Assembly: GCA_964019165.1 (NCBI GenBank)
Contig: OZ025269.1
Span: 11,567,614 to 11,631,613, forward strand
Length of the DNA: 64,000 bases
Source: Mastigias papua
Lineage: Eukaryota > Cnidaria > Scyphozoa > Rhizostomeae > Mastigiidae
Direction of reading: 5' to 3'
The position numbers and the translations under genes were made by a program. A model generated the notes under the pieces. It saw only the letters and a program-made list of their open reading frames with translations. It made no database searches and had not been told where the DNA came from. Within the stretch, counting starts at the first letter, position 1. Each line of letters begins with the position of its first letter. This document shows positions 30,286-39,468 of this stretch, piece after piece.

Positions 30286-33200
30286 ATGGATAACCAATTT
30301 GAAAATTTTATTAATACATATAAAAATATTCTTAAAAAAAAGAATAATATAGAAATTAAAAAAATATTATTCTTCGCGTCGCAAAGTATTAAAAATTATG
30401 ATATTACAAAATTTAATCCTAAACAGCAAATAATTATAAATCAATTAAAAAATTATTATGATAAACCGTCAAGGAATAGAGAAAATGAATTAAACGGTTC
30501 GATTATGCAATATTATATAGATCAAGACGATGAAATAGATGAAGATGAAGGTGTAGATATTGAATTAGATGAACAAGATAATGAAATTGGTAGACAACAT
30601 TTGAATTTCGATGAGAATAAACAGAAATTGTATTATGATGTTGAAGAGATTATTCAATTAGAGAAATATACAATTGAAAAATTATTAAGTGTTTATAATA
30701 TTACTTTAGAGCCAAATTTAGATGATGAAATAACGCAATGGTTTTGCGAGGATCAATTAGAGTTCAGTAAACCGTATAAACGTGTGTTTATAAAACAATA
30801 TATAAAAAAACACGGTATCATCAAATGTAACACAGTTGTTCAAGTTATAATGGTTTCAATCCATGATAAAAACAAAAAAATATATCCAATATTTCAAACA
30901 AAATATACTATAATAAGAAACGCAGAGGACGTAGATTATTTCTTGCGTCAAAGTGAATTAGATATTAAATCACGAATTGGTATGTTTACAAAAAAAATGA
31001 ATGCAAAAGAAAGCACTGAAACTACACAAATTCATCCATCAGGATTTGCAGACATGGGTATTGAATATGAGAGGTTAAATATCGTTAAGATAAAAAATGC
31101 ATTTGCTTCCGCCTATATAGAACTTCCTAATAGGATTATTAACACAAAGAGTTGTATTAATATTAAAAATAATGACGATAAATGTTTTTTATATTGCCAT
31201 TTGCTACATGAGCGGTACAGAAAAAATGGATTTAAAAAAATACAAGGCGCGGAACGGCTTCATGATGAAAAAGCATTTAATTATAATAATGAATTGATTC
31301 ACTTAAATTATGAAAACATTCATTTTCCGATACCCTTTAACACGTTTTATACTATTAAAATGATTGAAGAACAGAATCAAATAAGAATAAACATTTTTGA
31401 GTATAAAGAAAATAAGAAAAATGACATCGTACCAATATATCATTCTAAAAAGGAGTTTGAAAATTGTATGAATTTATTAGTTATTAATGATAAAACAAAA
31501 AAGAAATATCATTATGTATATATTAAAAATTTAAATGGATTGTTACGATCAAATTTAAAACGTGTTGAAACTAAATTTTGTCAACATTGTTTTAAACAAT
31601 ATAGCACAAAAAAAGCGTTTGATTCAATTAATCATAAATGCAATTACAAATATGATTCAACAGAATTACCAAGTCACATGGCCATTGTAGATAATAAATT
31701 AGTCAAATGTCCTATAGATATGTATGTAAAGGAATTTAACAAAAAACATACAATATTTTTACCATTTGTCATGTATTGTGATTTCGAGTCAATATTGAAA
31801 AAAACAGATGATGAAAAACATCCTGATAAAAGACAACATGAATTATCAAGTTATTGTTATAATTTAGTCTGTCGAGAAAGACCTATTTTTAATCGATTTA
31901 AATTATATCGAGGCAATGGCGATTCTGTTATCGATCATTTTTTGAATGAAGTTAAAACAAACGTTTTAGAGCATATAAAACAATGCAAAAAGAAATTCTA
32001 TGCTTTACCTGTTTTGACAGACGAACAACTGAAACGTCACAAGAAATTAAAAAAATGTGAATTCTGTAATGTAAAATTCAATACTGAAATTAAAAAAGTC
32101 CAACATCATAACCATATTTCAGGCGATTTTATTGCCACCTTATGCCAATCATGTAATTCTAAGATTCGCGTTGACTCTACTTTATATATCGTTTTCCATT
32201 ATTTACGAGGTTATGACATACACTATATTATAAATAAAATAAATGATTATTTTAAGGATTCCAATATCAATTTTATCGGACATAATAGTTCAAGTATTTT
32301 TCATGTTGGAATACAAAATAATATTAAAATCATTGATTCACATGAGTATATAAAAGGATCATTAAAAACTTTATCGGAAAACTTAAAAAATGAAGATATA
32401 ATTTACACACGTGATTTAGTTAATAAATATGGCCATGAATATTTAATAAAAGATATTTTTCCATTTCGTTATGTTGATACTTTTACAAAATATGATGAAA
32501 ACACTTTTCCCGACATTGAATATTTCGACAACGTAGATAAAGCAACATATAATAAATACAAAAAATTTTATCATTCTAATTTTAATACATTAGGAGAGTA
32601 TTGCGACCATTACTTAAATAAAGACACAAGACTATTAAGCGATTGTATGGAATCTTATAGAAATTTATTCATGAATAAATACGGAAGTGAAATATTTTCG
32701 CATTATAGTATTAATTCTTTAACGTGGGAAGTCATGAAAAAGTGGTGTCCGGTACAAATAAAGATTTTAGACAATTATAAAATTTACAGCGCGTTTGAGT
32801 CTATGGTGCGCGGTGGATTATGTGATATTGGAAGTATTCGATATGCGTGTGCAAATAATAAATATATGAAGTCATATAATCGTAATGAAGAATCATCTTA
32901 TATTATGCATTATGATATCAATTCAATGTATGGTCATGTGATGAGATCTTATCCGTTACCATATGACGAGTTTTCTTATTTAACAAACGAAGAGATACAT
33001 GAATTTAATATATTCGATCATGATATAAATAGTGAATATGGTTATATTCTTAATATTGACATTGATGAAATCAATATAAAATATCATGATTTTTATAATG
33101 ATTTACCATTATGTCCTGTAAAAAGTAAAATATTAAAGAAAAACTTAAGCGAATACCAAAAACAAATATTAAAAGACAAATCATTTATTTCTAGCGAAAA

Positions 33201-33480
33201 ATTAATATGTGATTTAAATAAAAAAGAAAATTACACATTACATTATCTTACATTGCAATTTTATTTAAAAATGCCTGGTTTCAAAATTAAAGATATAAAT
33301 TATATCATTAAATTTAAACAAGCAAAATTTATGAAAGATTATATTTTATATAACCATAAAAATAGAATCGAGGCTGAAAATGACAATGATAAAATGATTT
33401 TTAAATTAATGATTAATTCATGTTTTGGTAGAACATTATTAAATAAAATGAAATACTCAAGCAAAATAAAAAATGTTTAA
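30286..33480 (+). CDS. Protein-primed family B DNA polymerase, N-terminal 1,064 aa (frameshifted)
   Basis: The start ATG is chosen at 30286 because it follows an ATATATATAAATT box. An N-terminal domain of about 490 residues is followed by exonuclease motifs: CDFESI (Exo I, D499/E501), LRGYDIHY (Exo II, ~643) and YLNKDTRLLSD (Exo III, ~776). A zinc/HNH-like insert has two CxxC pairs and HHNH (~591-625). Polymerase motif A is YDINSMYG (~877) and motif B is KLMINSCFGRT (~1040). The frame stops 24 codons after motif B, and motif C lies in the next frame (33473-34201). The break, at an A-rich run, is a +1 shift. As written, the enzyme would lack its second catalytic aspartate. Confidence 0.93.
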   Translation: MDNQFENFINTYKNILKKKNNIEIKKILFFASQSIKNYDITKFNPKQQIIINQLKNYYDKPSRNRENELNGSIMQYYIDQDDEIDEDEGVDIELDEQDNEIGRQHLNFDENKQKLYYDVEEIIQLEKYTIEKLLSVYNITLEPNLDDEITQWFCEDQLEFSKPYKRVFIKQYIKKHGIIKCNTVVQVIMVSIHDKNKKIYPIFQTKYTIIRNAEDVDYFLRQSELDIKSRIGMFTKKMNAKESTETTQIHPSGFADMGIEYERLNIVKIKNAFASAYIELPNRIINTKSCINIKNNDDKCFLYCHLLHERYRKNGFKKIQGAERLHDEKAFNYNNELIHLNYENIHFPIPFNTFYTIKMIEEQNQIRINIFEYKENKKNDIVPIYHSKKEFENCMNLLVINDKTKKKYHYVYIKNLNGLLRSNLKRVETKFCQHCFKQYSTKKAFDSINHKCNYKYDSTELPSHMAIVDNKLVKCPIDMYVKEFNKKHTIFLPFVMYCDFESILKKTDDEKHPDKRQHELSSYCYNLVCRERPIFNRFKLYRGNGDSVIDHFLNEVKTNVLEHIKQCKKKFYALPVLTDEQLKRHKKLKKCEFCNVKFNTEIKKVQHHNHISGDFIATLCQSCNSKIRVDSTLYIVFHYLRGYDIHYIINKINDYFKDSNINFIGHNSSSIFHVGIQNNIKIIDSHEYIKGSLKTLSENLKNEDIIYTRDLVNKYGHEYLIKDIFPFRYVDTFTKYDENTFPDIEYFDNVDKATYNKYKKFYHSNFNTLGEYCDHYLNKDTRLLSDCMESYRNLFMNKYGSEIFSHYSINSLTWEVMKKWCPVQIKILDNYKIYSAFESMVRGGLCDIGSIRYACANNKYMKSYNRNEESSYIMHYDINSMYGHVMRSYPLPYDEFSYLTNEEIHEFNIFDHDINSEYGYILNIDIDEINIKYHDFYNDLPLCPVKSKILKKNLSEYQKQILKDKSFISSEKLICDLNKKENYTLHYLTLQFYLKMPGFKIKDINYIIKFKQAKFMKDYILYNHKNRIEAENDNDKMIFKLMINSCFGRTLLNKMKYSSKIKNV

Positions 33481-34201
33481 TGACGATGATTATGAAAAAG
33501 TACTTAAAATAATATCAAGTGACCGATTTAAAGATTATGAAATAATTGACGAAAATAATGCTTTAATAAATATTGAAAAACAATGTATAAAATTAGACTC
33601 ACCATCGTACATAGGTGCATGCATTTTAGACTTATCGAAAATAATTTTCTATGATAATTTCTATAAATTGAAAAAAAGATATGGTAATAATAATATTTCA
33701 TTAATGTATTATGATACTGATTCGTATTTGTGTCATATTAAAACTGATGATGTTTACAAAGATATGAGTGAAATGGATATTTTTGACATGACATCTTATA
33801 AAGATGATTTTAAATACTATAAACAAGGTGTTTATGAAATGGGACTATTAAAAGATGAAAATGCATCTAGTAAAGATGAAAATTCTGTATATGAAAGTCA
33901 AATCGTTGAAGCTTGTGCTTTGAAAAGTAAACTTTACGGATATAGAAAAGAAAACGAAAAAGTTAAATTTAAAGGTATTAAAAATCAATTAGATTTTAAA
34001 TCATTAAAAGATGCTGTTTTTGATAATAAAACAATTAAAAGTAAATTTTATACAATAAAAGCTAAAGATCATAAAATATACTCATATACAACTCAGAAAT
34101 TATTAATGGCATACTCAGACAAACGTTATATTTATAATCCTGTTATGTCATATGCTTATGGTCATTATATGATTGATAATAATTATGAAAATATGATATA
34201 A
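33473..34201 (+). CDS. Family B DNA polymerase, C-terminal part with motif C (242 aa frame)
   Basis: It continues the polymerase in the +1 frame, overlapping the upstream frame by 8 nt. Polymerase motif C, YYDTDSY, is near residues 79-85. The thumb follows with a late LKSKLYGYR...KFKGIK segment typical of this family. It opens with an ATG by chance (AATGTTTAA overlap). A separate thumb-and-motif-C protein would not be active, so this is either an inactivating indel, an assembly error in a homopolymer, or an unusual frameshift. Confidence 0.88.
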   Translation: MFNDDDYEKVLKIISSDRFKDYEIIDENNALINIEKQCIKLDSPSYIGACILDLSKIIFYDNFYKLKKRYGNNNISLMYYDTDSYLCHIKTDDVYKDMSEMDIFDMTSYKDDFKYYKQGVYEMGLLKDENASSKDENSVYESQIVEACALKSKLYGYRKENEKVKFKGIKNQLDFKSLKDAVFDNKTIKSKFYTIKAKDHKIYSYTTQKLLMAYSDKRYIYNPVMSYAYGHYMIDNNYENMI

Positions 34202-34313
34202 AAATTATTAATATAAGTGAAGTTAATGTACTTATTTTGTTACTTGATTACAACATATGTATTTATCTAATCAGATAATTACATATCATGTAATTATTAT
34301 AATATATATTATA

Positions 34314-35669
34314 ATGAATTTAGAAGAATATAAAAAACTTATTGAAATGCAATTATTGACTGAAAATGGGCTTCAAAATATTCTTGAAGCAAATAAGGCA
34401 TATCAAAATAATGAAATTAATAAGGAATTTGTTAATGCAAAAATGTTTAAACCAATCACAGATAGTAATAAAGAATTAATTGATCGTATTGAAAAAAAAA
34501 CAGACCAAAGTGATGAATTAATAAAACAAATAACACAGGCTTTGCCATTATATAATCAACAAATACAACAACAACCATTAACTTATGATGATGGTAATGA
34601 AAATAACGATAAAGAAAAGGAACAACAACCAAGAAAATTAGATCCTATGAATATTTTTGATAATAATGAAGAATATAAGTTTATTAATGACTTAATACAC
34701 GGAAAACGAGTTCATTTGTACACGAGAAAATCAGATAATGTTGATATATTTTCAAAAATAAAATTATTAGACTTAAGTAAATTAAATAATTATTCAAATG
34801 ACGAATTATCAGAATATTTAAAATCGGAAGAAATTGAAAGTTTTACAAAACAGTTGAGTGGCGCAAAAAAATATCATGATGGATTTGATATGAAAATAGA
34901 AGCTTTAAATAAATATAAAAAAGCAATATTGGCTTATATAAATAGTGATGATTTTGTAAAAAAAGACGATAAACCAGACGATAAAACAGATGATAAAAAT
35001 AATGAAAAACCTAATGATAAAATTGATGATAAAAATAATGAGAATAAAATTACGGAGATTGAAGGACAAGGTATTAAAAAACGAAGAAATGGTTATAAGA
35101 TAGAAAATTCAAAATATGGAGAAAAGATTAAAATAAACATGGACAAATTATTTAATAATTACTATGTTGAGGCTTGGTACAATGATAGTGTTGTTTACGA
35201 GAATAAAGGGGATAAAGATACTGTGGAGCTCTTGACAAAAGGCAGAATTAATAAAAAAAAGAAATACAGTAAATTATCAAAACAAATTTTTAATGATATG
35301 ATGACATTATCAGGAATGATTAAAAAACGGAATGGAAAAAATAAATTATTAGGCTCGAGTAATATCATTTTAAACGAGAATGATTTAAAAAAAAGGATCG
35401 CGTTATTAAGAGGTTCTATTATTGCTGGCAATGATAACAAGAAATTACAACAGGAATTATCAAGACTTACAAATCAAGAAAACGTAACACAAGATAAAAC
35501 GATCGATTCTTTATTTAATGAGTTAAAAAATATGACACCATTATTAAAAACGAGTCAAGGGGATGAAAACGCTCATAATCAAGTGTATAATATAATTGAT
35601 TATCTTAGAACTAATCGACATATAACACGTGATCAATATCATAAATATATAAAAAAACATTTAATGTAA
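34314..35669 (+). CDS. Conserved Polinton protein of unknown function (451 aa)
   Basis: The ATG at 34314 is preceded by TATAATATATATTATA. The protein is hydrophilic, with an N-terminal helical region, a low-complexity DDKPDDKTDDKNN stretch (~residues 220-245), a basic GIKKRRNGYK linker and a helical C-terminus (LRGSIIAGNDNK...RTNRHITRDQYHKYIKKHL). The C-terminal pattern resembles a recurrent Polinton ORF, often encoded just before the capsid genes. A virion or assembly role is likely from position only. Confidence 0.6.
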   Translation: MNLEEYKKLIEMQLLTENGLQNILEANKAYQNNEINKEFVNAKMFKPITDSNKELIDRIEKKTDQSDELIKQITQALPLYNQQIQQQPLTYDDGNENNDKEKEQQPRKLDPMNIFDNNEEYKFINDLIHGKRVHLYTRKSDNVDIFSKIKLLDLSKLNNYSNDELSEYLKSEEIESFTKQLSGAKKYHDGFDMKIEALNKYKKAILAYINSDDFVKKDDKPDDKTDDKNNEKPNDKIDDKNNENKITEIEGQGIKKRRNGYKIENSKYGEKIKINMDKLFNNYYVEAWYNDSVVYENKGDKDTVELLTKGRINKKKKYSKLSKQIFNDMMTLSGMIKKRNGKNKLLGSSNIILNENDLKKRIALLRGSIIAGNDNKKLQQELSRLTNQENVTQDKTIDSLFNELKNMTPLLKTSQGDENAHNQVYNIIDYLRTNRHITRDQYHKYIKKHLM

Positions 35670-35678
35670 TATAATATA

Positions 35679-36443
35679 ATGGATTACCCTATATATATCG
35701 ATACAACAAAAATTAACGAAACCCCTAATTTATACGGTGCACATAACAACTTTTATGTTGTAATGGAATCGGATGGTTTAGAGTTCCCCAATACGAATGA
35801 AAATTATCTTGCCTTGGTTACTTTTAATTTGAATTATACATGGAATAACATCGATTCTACAAAATATAATAATAATACTGTTAGATATAGCTCGGATAAC
35901 GGTTCTACGTTTAAAACGATTACATTCGCTGATGGTAATTATAGCTACTCAGACATTAGTAATTATATATCTAATTATCTTGAAAGTCAAGGTGACTCAA
36001 AAACAGGAATACAATTGTATTATGTGAGTAGTCTTAAGAAAATCTTCATTGAATTAGAGACTAATTATCAAATCGATTTTCGATCAAATAAGAGCTTCGC
36101 AAATTTGTTGGGTTTTAAGAATTCAAATGCTATAATAACAACAAGTGGGTATAGTAATGATACACCTGATATCACGAATTCCTTAGACAATATAAATGTT
36201 CATTGTTCTCTTTTGTCCGATACGATTTACAATGGAGTGCGTTCTGATATCCTTTATACGTTTGGCGTTAGTGAATATCGTATAGGTTATACAATTCCAA
36301 TAAAAGAACAAAATGTATTAACTTTTCATAAGATGAATAATTATTTAGTAAAAAGAATGCATATTCAAATTAAAGATTCCTTAGATAGACCTGTTGATTT
36401 ACGCGATCCAATTAAAATGTTATTATTTATAAGAAAATATTAA
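35679..36443 (+). CDS. Penton-like minor capsid protein candidate (254 aa)
   Basis: It lies nine bases after the previous stop, behind AATATAATATA. Length and beta-rich composition (NYLALVTFNLNYTWNN, GNYSYSDISNYI, KIFIELETNYQIDF) match the single-jelly-roll minor capsid protein of Polintons. So does the C-terminal pattern ending in DSLDRPVDLRDPIKMLLFI. The position two genes before the major capsid candidate supports this. In related viruses this protein forms the vertex penton that holds fibres. Assignment is by pattern and synteny. Confidence 0.7.
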   Translation: MDYPIYIDTTKINETPNLYGAHNNFYVVMESDGLEFPNTNENYLALVTFNLNYTWNNIDSTKYNNNTVRYSSDNGSTFKTITFADGNYSYSDISNYISNYLESQGDSKTGIQLYYVSSLKKIFIELETNYQIDFRSNKSFANLLGFKNSNAIITTSGYSNDTPDITNSLDNINVHCSLLSDTIYNGVRSDILYTFGVSEYRIGYTIPIKEQNVLTFHKMNNYLVKRMHIQIKDSLDRPVDLRDPIKMLLFIRKY

Positions 36444-36463
36444 TTATATCATATAATATAAAA

Positions 36464-36847
36464 ATGAATAGAAGTTTTCGAGATGAGAAAATACGAGATA
36501 CTTATGGTTATGGCATTTCTGACGTGTTTAAAAGTATGTTTAATTCTGCAGCTAAAAAGATAGCAAGTGAATCTACAAAAAAGATAGCTAAAAGCGCAGT
36601 TGAAAGTGCTGCTAAATCAAGTGCTGATGTATTAGGAAAAAAGAGCGCTGAAGTTTTAGCAAATAAAATATTTAATAATACAGATAAAAAGATTGAACAA
36701 ATAATTGAACAAACACCAATAAATAATGATGTACCAACAAATAAAGGAGTAATTATAGAAAAAGAATTAAAGAAGATATATAAGACAGAAGATACTGATG
36801 ATATTAATAAAAGTGATATTTCAAAGAAATTCAATGAATTATTATAA
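36464..36847 (+). CDS. Small helical virion-protein candidate (127 aa)
   Basis: Preceded by ATATAATATAAAA. It is Ala/Lys-rich, with an amphipathic-looking segment (FKSMFNSAAKKIASESTKK) followed by further Ala/Lys helices. Small proteins of this composition lie between penton and major capsid genes in several Polintons and resemble cement or membrane-active minor proteins. The function is not known. Confidence 0.55.
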   Translation: MNRSFRDEKIRDTYGYGISDVFKSMFNSAAKKIASESTKKIAKSAVESAAKSSADVLGKKSAEVLANKIFNNTDKKIEQIIEQTPINNDVPTNKGVIIEKELKKIYKTEDTDDINKSDISKKFNELL

Positions 36848-36862
36848 TATATAATATAAGAG
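36845..36862 (+). promoter_or_regulatory. Start-proximal TATAATATA element of the major capsid candidate
   Basis: AATATATAATATAAGAG sits directly before the ATG at 36863. It is the clearest example of the motif shared by most genes of the element. Confidence 0.55.
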
Positions 36863-38134
36863 ATGAATTTTGATTTTCGTAAAGATACAGAAAAATGCGA
36901 TATGATAATACAACCCCCGATCGATTCTTCACAGCCAAAAAAATACACGTTCAGAATTGGATCATCACAGGATTATCTTCCGATAGACTGGTATAAAGCT
37001 TATTTTCATGTTACATTAGATGTTAAAAAAAAATCAGATGGTACGGCTCTTTCTGGTAGTTCTAATATAGCGCTTGCTAGTGATAGCTCTTCATTAATTA
37101 ATAGTTTTAAATTCGAGTCAGATAGCAGACAAATTTATTATGCTACCGATATTAATTATGCAACGACGACTAAAAATCTTATGGAAATGAGTAATGAATA
37201 TATAACCACAGCAGGGAAACGTATGTTTTTGTATCCAAGCCTTAAAAATGGTACAACAATTACCAAATACACAATGGATACTACAACGAATACTGTTAAA
37301 TCAGATAATCCATTATACAATGCTAATTATCATAAAAGAATGATTTTAACAAAATCTACAATAGACATGATAATTCCATTAAACTGTATGGAGTTCTTTC
37401 AATCCATGAAAAATACCTTAATCCCGCCTACTAAAGTTGAAGTTACAGTTGATATTGAACAAGATGATATTTTACTTTATCGTTATGGAGGCACTGATGC
37501 TAAAATAGTTATCAAGGATATATTTTTATGTTATGAAAAATTAACTTTATCAGCGGCAAATCGATTATTGTATACAAAATTCTTATCGAGTCAGCAAATT
37601 ATTAATTTTTACAGAGAATCCATTGTATTTCAAACAAGCTTGAAAAATCGTGAGAAAAATATTATTTTATACGAAACAATAAATAAACCAAGAGAGCTTT
37701 TTGTATGGTTTTCTAACACACAAAATAGAACAGGAAAACAGTCTTATGATTCATTTCAAATAGATACAAACTCAATGGCAATTGTGAATGCAACTGTAGT
37801 TATTAATGACAATATTCATGTACCGATGACGCCATATAATTGTTCGTCAAGAAGTATACAAGCTTATAATGAATTGCTAAAATATATGACTGACAAAAAC
37901 AAACGCGAAAGTACATTTATTGATTATGAATTATTTAAGACAAAGTACATGATTTTGTATTTCGATCTTAAGAATAATATAACAGATACATTACGTAACA
38001 GTTACTGTAAAGTAGAATTTAAATATATATTAAAAGATGAGATGGCGAGCGAATATACAATATATTCGTTGATGCTTCATGAAGATCAGTATAAAATCTC
38101 CCTAATAAACGGAAAGAGCGAGATTATAAAATAA
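36863..38134 (+). CDS. Major capsid protein candidate, double jelly-roll (423 aa)
   Basis: The order of features follows Polinton/adintovirus hexon-type capsids. An N-terminal strand block ends in GSSQDYLPIDWYKAYFHVTL. SSLINSFKFESDSRQIYYATD corresponds to the usual NNWLHSLFSQVDV block. Then comes IDMIIPLNCMEFFQSMKNTLIPP, equivalent to the PL-x-FF strand. A second jelly-roll has NKPRELFVWFSNTQ and the VNATVVINDNIHVPM block. It is somewhat shorter than vertebrate Polinton hexons. It lies between penton and minor-protein genes as expected. Capsid presence implies that the element can or could form particles. Confidence 0.8.
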   Translation: MNFDFRKDTEKCDMIIQPPIDSSQPKKYTFRIGSSQDYLPIDWYKAYFHVTLDVKKKSDGTALSGSSNIALASDSSSLINSFKFESDSRQIYYATDINYATTTKNLMEMSNEYITTAGKRMFLYPSLKNGTTITKYTMDTTTNTVKSDNPLYNANYHKRMILTKSTIDMIIPLNCMEFFQSMKNTLIPPTKVEVTVDIEQDDILLYRYGGTDAKIVIKDIFLCYEKLTLSAANRLLYTKFLSSQQIINFYRESIVFQTSLKNREKNIILYETINKPRELFVWFSNTQNRTGKQSYDSFQIDTNSMAIVNATVVINDNIHVPMTPYNCSSRSIQAYNELLKYMTDKNKRESTFIDYELFKTKYMILYFDLKNNITDTLRNSYCKVEFKYILKDEMASEYTIYSLMLHEDQYKISLINGKSEIIK

Positions 38135-38163
38135 AACAATTAATCTACAATATAATATAATAG

Positions 38164-39006
38164 ATGAAATTAATTAATGTTACATTCACACAAAATCAAA
38201 AAGATAAATTAAGAAGAGCATATAATAAAAGAGAAAATATTGGATTGAAATTAGTTTATAATCCTAATGGAGATAGAATTTATGTAAATGACAGACAATA
38301 TAATAAATTAATGAAAGGTAAGCCTGTAATTATTAATTTTAATGATTCACATTTCCGCGCGATGAAACAAGACGGCGGTAATTTATTATCGAGTTTAATA
38401 GGACCAATAACAAAACTCGCAACTAAAGTAGCACCTGCTTTAACTAAAACAGTTTTACCTGGTCTCGCTACGGGCGTGGCTTCAGCTTTAGGATCGATAG
38501 GCATAGACTCCTTGTTCAGCGGTAAAGGTATAGATGGAAAAACAGGTGATCTTATAAAAGCAATTGCTGTTCTTGAAAATGAAGTGAGAAAGTTAAGTAA
38601 GCCACAAAAAGATAAATTTGATGAAATCATGATGACTGGTAACGGTCAATCAGGAGGCTTTCTGAGTAGCCTTTTAGTTACTTTGGGGTTGCCGCTCGTT
38701 ATCAAGGCCCTAACTGGTAATGGAATCCATAACCGGCCGTATGATATGCAAAGTTATAAAACACATCCTAAGAAAATACCTATACCATCACAAAATCAAC
38801 AACAACCTATTATAAAAGATCCTTCAGGCTCTTCATTAACAGAGTGGGAATTATGGAATCCGCCCCCTTTTAATGATAATCATGAAATGATCGAGTACAA
38901 AGGTAAAGGTATAAAAAAAAAAAGATCAAAAAAAACGGGAGACGGAATATTGTTCGGGCAAAACAGCCCGTTCAAGAACGTGCCGTTATTAAACATTCTG
39001 TTTTAA
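38164..39006 (+). CDS. Glycine-rich minor virion protein (Polinton pX/pVI-like), 280 aa
   Basis: The N-terminus has the Polinton pattern LTFTQNQ-x-KLRRAYNKR, read here as FTQNQKDKLRRAYNKRE. A hydrophobic, glycine-rich core follows (LLSSLIGPITKLATKVAPAL, GGFLSSLLVTLGLPLVIKAL). The C-terminus NSPFKNVPLLNILF resembles a short motif I recall at the end of this protein in other Polintons. Such proteins are compared with adenovirus pVI/pX, which line the capsid interior and disrupt membranes. The gene ends just before the protease, whose frame is open through its tail. Confidence 0.65.
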   Translation: MKLINVTFTQNQKDKLRRAYNKRENIGLKLVYNPNGDRIYVNDRQYNKLMKGKPVIINFNDSHFRAMKQDGGNLLSSLIGPITKLATKVAPALTKTVLPGLATGVASALGSIGIDSLFSGKGIDGKTGDLIKAIAVLENEVRKLSKPQKDKFDEIMMTGNGQSGGFLSSLLVTLGLPLVIKALTGNGIHNRPYDMQSYKTHPKKIPIPSQNQQQPIIKDPSGSSLTEWELWNPPPFNDNHEMIEYKGKGIKKKRSKKTGDGILFGQNSPFKNVPLLNILF

Positions 39007-39059
39007 AATTTAAAGATACAAGCACAAGTAACACATATTTACAATCATGGATTGAACAC

Positions 39060-39455
39060 ATGAAAATAAAGAATTTTAATGGCATTTATGCAAAAGATCA
39101 ATTAACAACCGATATGATTAAACGTAATCAATTTTATATCATAAATTTAGACGACATGTATTCACCAACAAATGGCACGCATTGGACGGCATTTTTTGTT
39201 GATAATGATAGAATCGAGTATTTTGATTCATATGGATTAAAACCGCCACAAATTATCAGTGAAAATTATGATTATATATATAATAGCAGTCAACTGCAGT
39301 CGTATGAATCTAAGGCATGTGGTTATTATTGTCTGTTCTACATTTACCAACGATATCATGATTATAATTTTTATGAGATTATAAAACAGTTTAGTCTTGT
39401 TGATCTTGATTACAATCAAAATCTTATAAAAAACTTCTTTAATAATTATAATTAA
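39060..39455 (+). CDS. Adenain-like cysteine protease (131 aa or longer)
   Basis: The C5/C48 catalytic residues are visible: His in GTHWTAFF (~residue 41), Asp in YFDSYG (~60), and Cys in SKACGYYCLFYIYQ (~residue 84-88). This protease matures capsid proteins in adenoviruses, virophages and Polintons. The first ATG (39060) cuts into a helix (LQSWIEHMKIKNFNG), which continues upstream in frame through the tail of the preceding gene without an ATG. The true N-terminus is therefore probably longer. Confidence 0.88.
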   Translation: MKIKNFNGIYAKDQLTTDMIKRNQFYIINLDDMYSPTNGTHWTAFFVDNDRIEYFDSYGLKPPQIISENYDYIYNSSQLQSYESKACGYYCLFYIYQRYHDYNFYEIIKQFSLVDLDYNQNLIKNFFNNYN

Positions 39456-39468
39456 TATTATATATATA

